Below are positions 43,986 through 52,264 of a DNA stretch of 64,000 bases, one piece after another. The stretch is taken from assembly GCA_027858915.1 (NCBI GenBank), contig JAQIBT010000045.1, positions 1 to 64,000 on the forward strand, read 5' to 3'. The notes beneath the pieces are model-generated. The model saw nothing but the letters and a program-made list of their open reading frames with translations, was not told the origin of the DNA and ran no database searches. This DNA comes from Salinisphaera sp. GTDB taxonomy: Bacteria > Pseudomonadota > Gammaproteobacteria > Nevskiales > Salinisphaeraceae. Position 1 is the first letter of the stretch. The number at the start of each line of letters is the position of its first letter. A program made the position numbers and the translations under genes.

Positions 43986-46513
43986 ACCGATCGGCCTTGA
44001 TGGCAGCGAGGCTGGCCTGGCGCCAGGCCCTGGCAGCGCTCCGTGCTGGCGGCGCCACGCGCCTATTGTTGATCGCCTTGGTGGTAGCCGTAGCGGCTGT
44101 GACCGCCGTCACGCGCCTCACCGATCGCGTCGACGGTGCCATGCGCACTCAGGGTAGCCAGACGCTGGCGGCTGATCTCAAACTGATGCTGACCGCGCCG
44201 ATCAGCGACCAACGCCTGTCGCTTCTTGCACGTCATCACGCGCGAACGGCACCGGTAGCGACCTTTCCCAGTGCCATCAGCGCACACGACCGCGTGGTGC
44301 TCGTCGCAGTCAAGGCCGTAGGCCCCGCCTATCCGCTGCGCGGACAGCTGACGATACGCCGAGGTGCGCCGGGCACACCAACCCAGGCCGTATCACACGG
44401 GCCGCCGTCGGGCGCGGTATGGGTTGATCAGTCGCTGCTCGACCGGCTAGATCTGCATAGGGGCCAGACCCTGCCGCTGGGTAACAGTCACCCGAAAATT
44501 GCTGCGGTGCTGGTCGATGAACCCGATCGCAGCCCGAGTTTTATCAATATCGCCCCGCGGGTGATGATCGCGAACGCCGATATCGCTGCCACTGGGCTGA
44601 TTGGACCCGGCTCGCGTATTCACTACGCAGAACTTATCGCCGCCAGCCGGAACAACATCCGCGACCTACAGCAGGCGCTGACGCCAACGCTGGCAGCCGG
44701 CGAAAGACTGCAGACACCTGCCCAGGCCAATCGAGGGCTTTCGAGCGCGCTGGCCAAGGCCGGGCTCTTTCTGAATCTCTCGGCGTTGGCCGCCGTGGTC
44801 CTGGCCGGGGTCGCTATTGCGCTGTCTGCACGCCAACACGCAAGGGCACGCCTGGATGAGATCGCCCTGCTCAAGACGCTCGGCGCTGGCCGCGGCGTGC
44901 TGCGCCAACTCCTGGCCTGGCAGCTCGGCTTTCTAGGCTTGGGCGGAGTGGCGATCGGGCTGGCGGTTGGAGAGTTGGCAGAGCTCGGCCTGGGGCTGGT
45001 TGTACACGCCGGGCTCGGCGTGACGCTACCCGTCGGTCATGTGCTGGCTGCCTGGCCTGCGCCGTTGGTAGCCTTCACGCTGCTGGCCGGCTTTGCCTGG
45101 CCGGCTGTCGCGAGCGCGCTGGGCACCCCGCCGGCGCGTGTGTTGTCACGCAGCAGCGAGGGCGATACGGCCCGGCGCTGGCCGGTCTACCTGACGGCCA
45201 GCATCAGCGTGAGCGCCATGGCAGCGATCGCAACGAACGACCTGGGACTCACCGCCGCGGTCTTGCTCACGGTCGTCGGCGGCGCGCTGGTCTTCGCGCT
45301 GGGCGGCTGGCTGTTGCTCAAGATACTCGCCTGGGTGCAGCCGCGCATCGGCAACCGTTTCGGACCTGGCCTGCGGCTGGGCGTAGACGCCCTGCTGCGC
45401 CGTCGCGGTGTCGCCATTGCCCAGTGCGTAGCGCTGGGTATGGGACTGACACTGATCTTCATGCTGGTGGTGGTGCGCGGCGACCTACTGGACAGTTGGC
45501 GCGCCAGTGTATCGGCTGATGCGCCGAACCGTTTTCTGATCAACATCACGCCGGATCAGACTGGTCCAATCGGCGATTTTCTAAGCAGTCAGGATATTCA
45601 GCGTCCGACGTTCTATCCAATCGTGCGGGCCCGCCTGACTCGTGTGAACAAGCAATCGCTTGCGGCGTCTCCGGAACTGCGCAAATCAGCGGGTGGCCTG
45701 TCGCGCCGGGCGCTTAATCTATCGTGGATGGCTCGGCTGAAAGCCGACAACGAGCTGGTCAAGGGGCATTGGTGGACGCCGGCGGACCGAGGCAAGGCGC
45801 TGGTATCACTAGACGACTCGGTAGCTCGTCGCCTGGATCTATCAATCGGCGATACGCTGGCCTTCGACATCGCAGGCCAGTCGCTGACCGTACGCGTGGC
45901 AAGCATTCGGCACATCGACTGGTCGAGCCTGCAGCCGAATTTCTTCGTGCTGGCCCCACCCGGCCTGCTCGACCATTATCCACAAAGCCTCATTACCGGT
46001 TTTTTCCTGCCGCCCAATGACCACAAGATCATGGCACAGCTGGTACAGCGTTTTCCCAACGTCAGCGTGATCGATATCGGCAGCCTGCTGGCCCAGATCG
46101 AAAACCTCATCGATCAGGTCAGCCTTGCCGTGGAGCTGGTGTTCGGCTTCACCTTGCTGGCGGGCCTCGTTGTTCTGGTCGCGGCCCAGAGTGCCACCCG
46201 GGACGTCCGTCGCCGTGAAGCTGCCGTACTCCGCGCAATCGGCGCCCGCGGCACATGGCTGCGGCAATCGGTATGGGCCGAATGCCTGTTCATCGGAACG
46301 ACGACCACGCTGTTGGCTGCAGCGGCTGCCCAGATCGGGGCTAGCGTGATTGCCACGCATTTTCTGCATCTGGAATACCATATCCGCTGGGATGTCTGGT
46401 TGGTCGCAATCCTTTTCGCCATCGGTGCCATCGCGCTTGCCGGTGCGCTCACGCTAGGCAATGTCATGCAACAACCCGCGTGGACGGTGCTCCGACAGGC
46501 CGACGCTGACTAG
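43982..46513 (+). CDS. ybbP: ABC transporter permease, YbbP type
   Basis: An 843-residue inner-membrane protein with ten likely helices: one near the N-terminus, two sets of FtsX-like helices in the middle (from NLSALAAVVLAGVAIALS to about residue 475) and a final set from LVFGFTLLAGLVVLVAAQSATRD. Large periplasmic domains lie between. The duplicated FtsX/MacB architecture and the adjacent ybbA define it as YbbP. It starts inside the ybbA stop (ATGA). The GLSRRALNLSW region in the second periplasmic domain is a typical YbbP feature. Confidence 0.92.
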   Translation: MNRSALMAARLAWRQALAALRAGGATRLLLIALVVAVAAVTAVTRLTDRVDGAMRTQGSQTLAADLKLMLTAPISDQRLSLLARHHARTAPVATFPSAISAHDRVVLVAVKAVGPAYPLRGQLTIRRGAPGTPTQAVSHGPPSGAVWVDQSLLDRLDLHRGQTLPLGNSHPKIAAVLVDEPDRSPSFINIAPRVMIANADIAATGLIGPGSRIHYAELIAASRNNIRDLQQALTPTLAAGERLQTPAQANRGLSSALAKAGLFLNLSALAAVVLAGVAIALSARQHARARLDEIALLKTLGAGRGVLRQLLAWQLGFLGLGGVAIGLAVGELAELGLGLVVHAGLGVTLPVGHVLAAWPAPLVAFTLLAGFAWPAVASALGTPPARVLSRSSEGDTARRWPVYLTASISVSAMAAIATNDLGLTAAVLLTVVGGALVFALGGWLLLKILAWVQPRIGNRFGPGLRLGVDALLRRRGVAIAQCVALGMGLTLIFMLVVVRGDLLDSWRASVSADAPNRFLINITPDQTGPIGDFLSSQDIQRPTFYPIVRARLTRVNKQSLAASPELRKSAGGLSRRALNLSWMARLKADNELVKGHWWTPADRGKALVSLDDSVARRLDLSIGDTLAFDIAGQSLTVRVASIRHIDWSSLQPNFFVLAPPGLLDHYPQSLITGFFLPPNDHKIMAQLVQRFPNVSVIDIGSLLAQIENLIDQVSLAVELVFGFTLLAGLVVLVAAQSATRDVRRREAAVLRAIGARGTWLRQSVWAECLFIGTTTTLLAAAAAQIGASVIATHFLHLEYHIRWDVWLVAILFAIGAIALAGALTLGNVMQQPAWTVLRQADAD

Positions 46514-46545
46514 GGCCTGGTGAGCTCGTTGCTCGACTCTTCCTT

Positions 46546-46565
46546 TTCAGCAAACATTTGCTGAA
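46546..46565. repeat. Perfect 20-bp palindrome after ybbP
   Basis: TTCAGCAAACATTTGCTGAA reads the same on both strands apart from the central bases. It lies between the end of ybbP and the Hsp20 genes. There is no T run after it, so it is not a typical terminator; it may be a protein-binding site or a weak transcript end. Confidence 0.45.
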
Positions 46566-46688
46566 CCTATAGCGGGCTTCTTGAATTTATCGCCATCGAA
46601 TCTATTATTTCGATTGAGTGTCCGAACGGCTTATTACCGGTAGGATGCCAAGGTGATTATCCTTCTATTAGCAAGGAGGTAACTGATC

Positions 46689-47150
46689 ATGTTTGAAGAT
46701 CTATGGCGGTTCGCGACGCCCCAGCTTGGCGGGCGAGACTGGCTGCGTGAGATGCTGGACGATGCGTTTCTGGATCGGGGCGCATCGGATATCCGTGCTG
46801 TACCACGTGGCACGTTTCCCATGGTGAATCTGGGCGCCACCGATGATGCGGTGTACGTCTATGTGTTCGCCCCCGGCGTCGACCCGAAGGCATTGGATAT
46901 TTCCATTCAGGACAATGTCCTCACGCTGCGGGGGGAGCGCCGGCTTCCGGGCAAAGGCACAGACACAGAGCAATGGCCGGTATTCCATCGCCGCGAACGG
47001 ATGGGCGGCCATTTTTCACGCGTGCTGACGCTGCCCGAGGGCGTGGACGGCGATGCGACCGAGGCGTTTTCACGCGATGGCGTGATACAGATCAAACTGC
47101 CCAAGCGCGCAGAGCAGAAGCGGCGCAAGATTGAAGTCAAGGCACAATAA
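46689..47150 (+). CDS. Small heat-shock protein, Hsp20 family
   Basis: A 153-residue alpha-crystallin-domain chaperone that holds unfolded proteins. The domain covers about residues 40–140, with the beta strands LDISIQDNVLTLRGERR and the end strand GVIQIKLPKR (the I-x-I/L-type motif). AAGGAGG precedes the ATG. It is followed 16 bp later by a second, diverged Hsp20 gene; such pairs often form mixed assemblies. No convincing sigma-32 promoter was found upstream. Confidence 0.94.
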   Translation: MFEDLWRFATPQLGGRDWLREMLDDAFLDRGASDIRAVPRGTFPMVNLGATDDAVYVYVFAPGVDPKALDISIQDNVLTLRGERRLPGKGTDTEQWPVFHRRERMGGHFSRVLTLPEGVDGDATEAFSRDGVIQIKLPKRAEQKRRKIEVKAQ

Positions 47151-47166
47151 GCAGGAGGTGATCATC

Positions 47167-47577
47167 ATGAGCCAAGGGAAAAATACAGATGATCAGCAGG
47201 TTGCAACTCAAGGGCAATCGCGCAATGTGGCAACTCAGCGATCCGAGCGTCCATTGCTGCCGCCTGCCGACATTTACGAGGAGGCCGACGCAATCCGCGT
47301 AGTGGCCGATATGCCGGGCGTCAGCAAGGACGGCTTGAACATCGAAGTGGACGGTACGGAGCTCACCATCAGCGGCGATATCCGGGTCGATACGCCGGAA
47401 GGCCTGACGGCCTCCTATGCCGAGATACGCGGCTCCCAGTACTACCGCCAGTTCATACTCGGCAGGGAAATCGACAAGGAAAGGATTAGCGCCGAGATGG
47501 ACAACGGAGAGCTCACGGTCGTGTTGCCGAAGAAAGAGAGTCATCGCCCACGGCAGATCGAGGTCAAGACGGCCTGA
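47167..47577 (+). CDS. Small heat-shock protein, Hsp20 family (second gene)
   Basis: A 136-residue Hsp20. The N-terminal arm is Gln/Arg-rich, then PPADIYEEADAIRVVADMPGVSKDGLNIEVDGTELTISGDI opens the alpha-crystallin domain, which ends with GELTVVLPKKES. CAGGAGGTG lies before the ATG at 47167. It is co-transcribed with the first Hsp20 gene. Confidence 0.94.
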   Translation: MSQGKNTDDQQVATQGQSRNVATQRSERPLLPPADIYEEADAIRVVADMPGVSKDGLNIEVDGTELTISGDIRVDTPEGLTASYAEIRGSQYYRQFILGREIDKERISAEMDNGELTVVLPKKESHRPRQIEVKTA

Positions 47578-47684
47578 TCACCACCAGTGGCGCCGCGCCG
47601 TAATGCTGTGTAATCAGCGCGTTGCTAGTCAGGGAGCCCTCTGCACTGCGGCCGGAGTCATGCGAGGTTGAGCTATCGTCTCAA

Positions 47685-47709
47685 GGGCCGGGAAGTTCGC
47701 TCCCGGCCC
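47685..47709 (+). terminator. GC-rich hairpin after the Hsp20 genes
   Basis: GGGCCGGGA and TCCCGGCCC pair perfectly around a 7-nt loop. Only two T follow, so it is probably a poor Rho-independent terminator, though it may protect the Hsp20 mRNA end. Confidence 0.45.
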
Positions 47710-47799
47710 TTCACCGTTCAGGCACTTGATCAATATCCTGAAGTTCAGTATAGCCAGTATCCCGCGTGAACGCTGCGTTGCAGTACACCACTCAAGGAC

Positions 47800-48170
47800 C
47801 GGGACTATCGATTGGTTCTGCCTCGGTGATCAGAACCGGCGCCTGCCACGACTCGCCCCGGTTGCCCGAGCGTCTGATGCCATGCCTCACCAAGCGTCAG
47901 CGAGATCTCCCCAGGTAAGAACGCACTCCGTCACTGCACAACCGCCGGATCTACGCCGCTCCGCCTTGATCACGAGAGCTTCCCGGTTTTTGGCCCGCTC
48001 GCCCTGCTCGGCAACGCCTTGTATCCGGTTCTTGTTCGTCGGCTCGCAGCTTCGCTCCACGCTTCCTCCCCACGGTCGGTCGCCCTTCCGCAGTTGCGCT
48101 TCGCTTCGCTCGTTGTGATCAACTCACGGGAGGACTTGCACCTCCAACAGTGCGCCCATGCTGGGCGCAC
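47800..48170 (-). mobile_element. Probable 5' fragment of a group II intron (no maturase gene)
   Basis: Directly beyond the pnp terminator's T run the minus strand begins GTGCGCCCAGC…GGGCGCAC, an intron-like GUGCG start forming a hairpin, followed by TTGGAGGTGCAAGTCCTCC, a second hairpin typical of domain I of bacterial group II introns, and then a highly structured GC-rich stretch. The junction just after a terminator stem is the preferred insertion site of class C introns. No reverse transcriptase and no domain V were found, so it would be a truncated or heavily deleted copy. The left border at about 47800 is approximate. Confidence 0.55.
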
Positions 48171-48171
48171 C

Positions 48172-48198
48172 AAAAAAAGCGCTCCTTAGAGCGCTTTT
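48172..48198 (-). terminator. Rho-independent terminator of pnp
   Basis: On the minus strand AAAAGCGCTC and GAGCGCTTTT pair around a 4-nt loop and continue into a T run, about 25 bp after the pnp stop. It ends the rpsO–pnp transcript. Confidence 0.85.
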
Positions 48199-48223
48199 CC
48201 TTATCAGCGACCAACTCGCCAGA

Positions 48224-50347
48224 TCATTCGGTGGCGGAGTCCGCCTCTTCAGCCAATTCCTTCATCGACAGACGAACACGACCTTGGCGGTCAACTTCCA
48301 GCACTTTCACCTTGACTACCTGGCCTTCAGACAGTTCGTCGGTGACCTTTTCGACCCGATGCGGCGCGATCTGGGAGATATGCACCAGACCGTCCCGGCC
48401 CGGCACAAGATTCACGAACGCGCCAAAGTCGACGATACGCACGATCTTGCCCTCGTAGATCTGGCCCGCCTCGATGTCGCGGGTGATGTCTTCGATACGC
48501 TTGATTGCGAGATCGGCTGCGGACTTGTCGACAGCGGCCACATGGATCGTGCCGTCGTCTTCGATGTCAATACTCGCACCGGTTTCTTCGGTAATGCTGC
48601 GGATCGTGGCGCCGCCCTTGCCGATCACGTCGCGAATCTTGTCGGAGTCAATCTTGATTGTGAAGATACGCGGCGCCCACTCGGACACTTCCTCGCGCGG
48701 CGCAGCGATCGCTTCATCCATGGCGCCGAGGATATGCAGCCGACCTTCCTTGGCCTGATCCAGCGCGACTTCCATGATCTCACGGGTGATGCCGGCGATC
48801 TTGATATCCATCTGCAGCGCAGTGATGCCGTTCTTGGAACCGGCTACCTTGAAATCCATATCGCCGAGGTGATCTTCGTCGCCCAGAATATCGGTTAAAA
48901 CAGCGAATTTGTCGCCGTCCTTGATCAGGCCCATGGCCACGCCGGCCACCGGCGCCTTGATCGGCACGCCGGCATCCATCAGCGCCAGACTGGTACCACA
49001 GACGGACGCCATCGAGGACGAACCATTGGACTCGGTGACTTCCGAGACTACGCGCATCACGTAGGGGAATTCCTTCTCCATATCCGGCAGCACGCCCATG
49101 ATGGCGCGTTTGGCCAGCTTGCCGTGGCCGATCTCACGCCGCTTGGGGCTGCCCATGAAACCGGTCTCACCTACGCTGTACGGCGGGAAATTATAATGCA
49201 GCATGAAGGGATCGTCGTACTTGCCTTCCACCGCGTCGATCATCTGCGCATCACGGCCGGTACCCAGCGTGGAAACCACCAACGCCTGGGTCTCGCCGCG
49301 CGTAAACAACGCCGAGCCGTGGGTGCGCGGCAGCACGCCGGTCTTGATAGTCAGCTGACGAACCGTACGCGTATCGCGACCGTCTATACGCGGCTGGCCC
49401 GCGAGGATACGTGAACGCACGCTGGTCTTCTCGAGCGCGCCCAAGGCACCCTTGACGTCATCTGCCGAGTAGCCCTGTGCGCCTTCGGCGGCTGCCAGTT
49501 CGTCGACAACCTTGGTCTTGATCTCCGACAGGCGCGCGCTGCGCTCCTGCTTGTCGGCGATCTGATAAGCCGCGGTGACGTCATCGCCGGCCACACGAGC
49601 TACAGCCTCGGCCAACGACTCGTCTTTCTCGGCTGCGGTCCAGCCCCAGGAGGGCTTGCCTGCTTCGCCAGCCAGCGCCTCAATTGCCTTGATCGCGGCC
49701 TGGAGCTGCTCGTGGCCGAACAGCACGGCACCCAGCATAATCTCTTCGGACAGCTGCTTGGCCTCCGATTCAACCATCAGTACGGCATCCGAAGTGCCCG
49801 CAACCACAAGGTTGAGCTCGCTGCTCTTGAGCTGGGTCGCACTCGGGTTAAGAATGAAATCGCCGTCGGCATAGCCGACCCGCGCGCCGCCAATAGGGCC
49901 GGCAAACGGCATTCCCGACAGCGCCAGCGCAGCAGACGCACCGATCATGGCCGGAATATCGCCGTCGATCTCCGGATCCACCGACATGACCGTCGCAACA
50001 ATCTGGACTTCGTTATAGAAGCCCTTGGGAAACAACGGGCGGATTGGACGATCGATCAGCCGACAGGTCAGGGTCTCCTTCTCGCCGGGACGACCCTCGC
50101 GCTTGAAGAAGCCGCCGGGAATCTTGCCGCCGGCATAGGTGCGTTCCTGATAGTTCACGGTTAGCGGGAAGAAGCCCGCATCGGCCCTGGCTTCCTTCTT
50201 GCCCACGGCGGTGACCAGCACCACCGTGTCACCCATGCTGACCTTGACTGCGCCGTCGGCCTGACGCGCAATCTCACCGGTTTCGAGCGTGACACTGTGC
50301 TCGCCGTACTGGAATGTCTGCTGACTGGTTACTTTGACGTGGCTCAC
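48224..50347 (-). CDS. pnp: Polyribonucleotide nucleotidyltransferase (PNPase)
   Basis: A 707-residue 3'-to-5' exoribonuclease, a phosphate-dependent core of the RNA degradosome. Two RNase PH domains flank an all-helical domain. The second has [23 protein letters not shown] with catalytic Asp residues; KH ([21 protein letters not shown]) and S1 ([29 protein letters not shown]) domains follow. The start is GTG at 50347 with AGGA eight bases upstream; an in-frame TTG at 50377 lies inside the upstream hairpin and is rejected. It follows rpsO as usual. Confidence 0.97.
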   Translation of the reverse strand: MSHVKVTSQQTFQYGEHSVTLETGEIARQADGAVKVSMGDTVVLVTAVGKKEARADAGFFPLTVNYQERTYAGGKIPGGFFKREGRPGEKETLTCRLIDRPIRPLFPKGFYNEVQIVATVMSVDPEIDGDIPAMIGASAALALSGMPFAGPIGGARVGYADGDFILNPSATQLKSSELNLVVAGTSDAVLMVESEAKQLSEEIMLGAVLFGHEQLQAAIKAIEALAGEAGKPSWGWTAAEKDESLAEAVARVAGDDVTAAYQIADKQERSARLSEIKTKVVDELAAAEGAQGYSADDVKGALGALEKTSVRSRILAGQPRIDGRDTRTVRQLTIKTGVLPRTHGSALFTRGETQALVVSTLGTGRDAQMIDAVEGKYDDPFMLHYNFPPYSVGETGFMGSPKRREIGHGKLAKRAIMGVLPDMEKEFPYVMRVVSEVTESNGSSSMASVCGTSLALMDAGVPIKAPVAGVAMGLIKDGDKFAVLTDILGDEDHLGDMDFKVAGSKNGITALQMDIKIAGITREIMEVALDQAKEGRLHILGAMDEAIAAPREEVSEWAPRIFTIKIDSDKIRDVIGKGGATIRSITEETGASIDIEDDGTIHVAAVDKSAADLAIKRIEDITRDIEAGQIYEGKIVRIVDFGAFVNLVPGRDGLVHISQIAPHRVEKVTDELSEGQVVKVKVLEVDRQGRVRLSMKELAEEADSATE

Positions 50348-50375
50348 GTGATTTTCCTGATTCGGTTTTCGAAAC

Positions 50376-50415
50376 AAAAAAGCGCCCGACCCGGGAGACC
50401 GAGGGGCGCTTTCTC
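50376..50415 (-). terminator. Hairpin between rpsO and pnp
   Basis: On the minus strand AAAGCGCCCC and the facing GGGCGCTTT pair, followed by a T run. In E. coli the same interval carries both a partial terminator and an RNase III site that starts autoregulation of pnp; by position and shape this one can do the same. Confidence 0.7.
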
Positions 50416-50436
50416 TAAACGCTCGGAGTCGCGATG

Positions 50437-50706
50437 TTATCGGCGCAGACCGAGGTCCTGAATAATAGTTTTGTAACGCGACGCGTCGTGGCGCTTGACA
50501 TAGTCGAGCAACTTGCGACGCTGATTGACCATCTTGAGCAACCCACGGCGCGAATGATGATCCGCCTTGTGGCTGTCAAAATGCGAACCCAACTGAGTGA
50601 TTCGCGTGGTCAAAAGCGCAATCTGCACCTCTGGCGAACCGGTGTCGCCCGCTGCGCGAGCGTGTTTTTCTATGACTGCGGCCTTTTCTTCGGTCGACAG
50701 GGCCAT
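50437..50706 (-). CDS. rpsO: 30S ribosomal protein S15
   Basis: 89 residues with the standard S15 sequence: [55 protein letters not shown]. It binds the central domain of 16S rRNA early in assembly. The length is exactly that of the family. Its leader includes a long inverted repeat (separate entry). Confidence 0.98.
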   Translation of the reverse strand: MALSTEEKAAVIEKHARAAGDTGSPEVQIALLTTRITQLGSHFDSHKADHHSRRGLLKMVNQRRKLLDYVKRHDASRYKTIIQDLGLRR

Positions 50707-50763
50707 GGATTACTCCTGATTCAAGTACATGGGCTACGGCCGCCACCCCAGGCGAAGCCAGCC

Positions 50764-50812
50764 GGCTTTTTCCAAATCAGCAACACGCATTCTGCCGGAT
50801 TTGGAAAAAGCC
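50764..50812 (-). promoter_or_regulatory. Perfect 15-bp inverted repeat in the rpsO leader
   Basis: GGCTTTTTCCAAATC (50764–50778) and GATTTGGAAAAAGCC (50798–50812) pair perfectly around a 19-nt loop, 58 bp upstream of the rpsO ATG. S15 represses its own translation through leader structures in several bacteria, and the folds differ widely between groups. This one is a candidate for such a structure or for a transcript end after truB. Confidence 0.5.
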
Positions 50813-50905
50813 CGTCCGCTTGCATAAAGCGAGAGGGACCGTAGTTTTAAGAGCACATATTCTAGCCGTTCGCAGGTCTGCTGTATAGCACTGAAAAACG
50901 AGTAC

Positions 50906-50928
50906 TGCCGGTCTTTTGAGTACCGGCA
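50906..50928 (-). terminator. Possible terminator after truB
   Basis: TGCCGGT and ACCGGCA pair around a 9-nt loop about 10 bp past the truB stop; on the minus strand GTACTCGTTTTT follows. The offset between stem and T run makes it weak. Confidence 0.4.
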
Positions 50929-50937
50929 ACCACCGCA

Positions 50938-51870
50938 TCAGATCTGCGGCCGTGCAAACAATCTTTTGGGTGCCAATCGGCCGTCGGCGTCCAGGAATCC
51001 GATGCCGAGCACACCGGCCTGAGTCCGGAGTACGAATACGTCGTTTGTGTCTGCATCGCAAGGGGCGCTGTGGCGGTCCACGCGCTGGCCCTGCGCGATC
51101 GCCGCAGCCTGCGCTGCATCCAGTCCGACCGACGGCCAATCGGACACAAGCATCGACAATGGATACAGCCATCGGCCCAGGGCCTCTGGTGCATCGACGG
51201 CTGCATTCTGCAACGTGTCGAGCGTCACCATCGGATACTGCATCCCCAACGCGCCGACGCCGGTACGCCGGAGCTCGACAACGTGCGCCCGGCCATCGAA
51301 GGCACGCGCGATGTCCTCTACGAGCGTCCGGATATAAGTACCGCCAGACACCGTGACATCGAGTGAAAATCGATCGCTTGCCCGATCGACGCAGGCAAGC
51401 TGCTCGATACAGATCGGTCGTGGCTCGCGCGCAATAACCTGACCGGCGCGCGCGTAGGCGTAGAGCGGCTTGCCATTGACCTTGAGCGCCGAATACATGG
51501 GCGGGATCTGGGTTTGATCACCGCGAAAAGTCTCAAGCAGGCGCTCGAACGCGTCGGCCGGCGGAACAGCCTGCTGACTGGTGCTGGTCGGTGCGCCCTC
51601 GAGATCTCCTGTTTCGGTCTCGTGACCGACGCAGGCTGTGACCCGATAGCGCTTGGACGCCGACAGCAGGTAAGACGATAACTTGGTCGCTTCGCCGAGG
51701 CAGATCGGCAACAGCCCGGTCGCCAGCGGATCCAGGCTGCCAGTGTGCCCACCCTTGCGCGCATCGAACGCCTGTCGTACTCGTTGCAACGCATCGTTGG
51801 ACGATAGATTCAAGGGTTTATCCAGCAGTACGACGCCGTCGATCTGGCGCCCCTTGCTACGACGTCCCAT
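50938..51870 (-). CDS. truB: tRNA pseudouridine(55) synthase
   Basis: A 310-residue enzyme forming pseudouridine 55 in the T loop of tRNAs. It starts GRRSKGRQIDGVVLLDKPLNLSSNDALQRV; the catalytic Asp is in KGGHTGSLDPLATGLLPICLGEATK. A C-terminal PUA-like part follows. The ATG at 51870 is the family start and overlaps the end of rbfA by 14 bp. Confidence 0.97.
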   Translation of the reverse strand: MGRRSKGRQIDGVVLLDKPLNLSSNDALQRVRQAFDARKGGHTGSLDPLATGLLPICLGEATKLSSYLLSASKRYRVTACVGHETETGDLEGAPTSTSQQAVPPADAFERLLETFRGDQTQIPPMYSALKVNGKPLYAYARAGQVIAREPRPICIEQLACVDRASDRFSLDVTVSGGTYIRTLVEDIARAFDGRAHVVELRRTGVGALGMQYPMVTLDTLQNAAVDAPEALGRWLYPLSMLVSDWPSVGLDAAQAAAIAQGQRVDRHSAPCDADTNDVFVLRTQAGVLGIGFLDADGRLAPKRLFARPQI

Positions 51871-52261
51871 CGCTCGAAGCCGCATCCGGCGTGTGACGGC
51901 GGTCAGCGTCAACGGCGTCATCGATCAGCTGACTCATGCGCTGTGCTTCGCGCTCGGTCGGATCTTCAAGGAAAGTCAGCTCGGGCATGACCCGCAGACG
52001 AAGGCGCCTGCCCAGTTCACGCTTGAGGTAGCCGCGTGCCGCAGTCAGCCCGGCTATCACTTCCCCCGGCTTTTCGACGCCAGCGGTCACATCGAAGGTG
52101 CCGACATGGACCTTGGCATATTTCAAGTCCGTGGAAACTTCAACGCCGGTGATCGCCGCCAGATGCACTCGCGGATCCTTCACATGCGTTGTAATCAGGA
52201 TGCCGAGTTCACGTTTGAGCTCCTCGGCCACCCGATCCCGACGTTTGAATTCGCGTCCCAC
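51857..52261 (-). CDS. rbfA: Ribosome-binding factor A
   Basis: 134 residues with a KH-like fold, needed for 16S rRNA 5'-end maturation at low temperature. RVAEELKRELGILITTHVKDPRV and AKVHVGTFDV are family hallmarks. It starts with GTG three bases after the infB stop, so translation is coupled to infB. Confidence 0.96.
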   Translation of the reverse strand: MGREFKRRDRVAEELKRELGILITTHVKDPRVHLAAITGVEVSTDLKYAKVHVGTFDVTAGVEKPGEVIAGLTAARGYLKRELGRRLRLRVMPELTFLEDPTEREAQRMSQLIDDAVDADRRHTPDAASSDGTS

Positions 52262-52264
52262 GAA

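Larger units (their letters stand above)
47578..48223. other. Intergenic region with Hsp20 hairpin, group II intron fragment and pnp terminator
   Basis: 646 bp without a protein gene. From left to right it contains a strong GC hairpin after the Hsp20 genes (47685–47709), about 80 bp of nothing recognisable, a probable 5' fragment of a group II intron read on the minus strand, and the pnp terminator. Details are in separate entries. Confidence 0.6.

Noticed and set aside
46570-46620. Possible sigma-32 promoter (CTTGAA) before the Hsp20 genes
   Set aside because: No –10 element of the heat-shock type at an acceptable distance.
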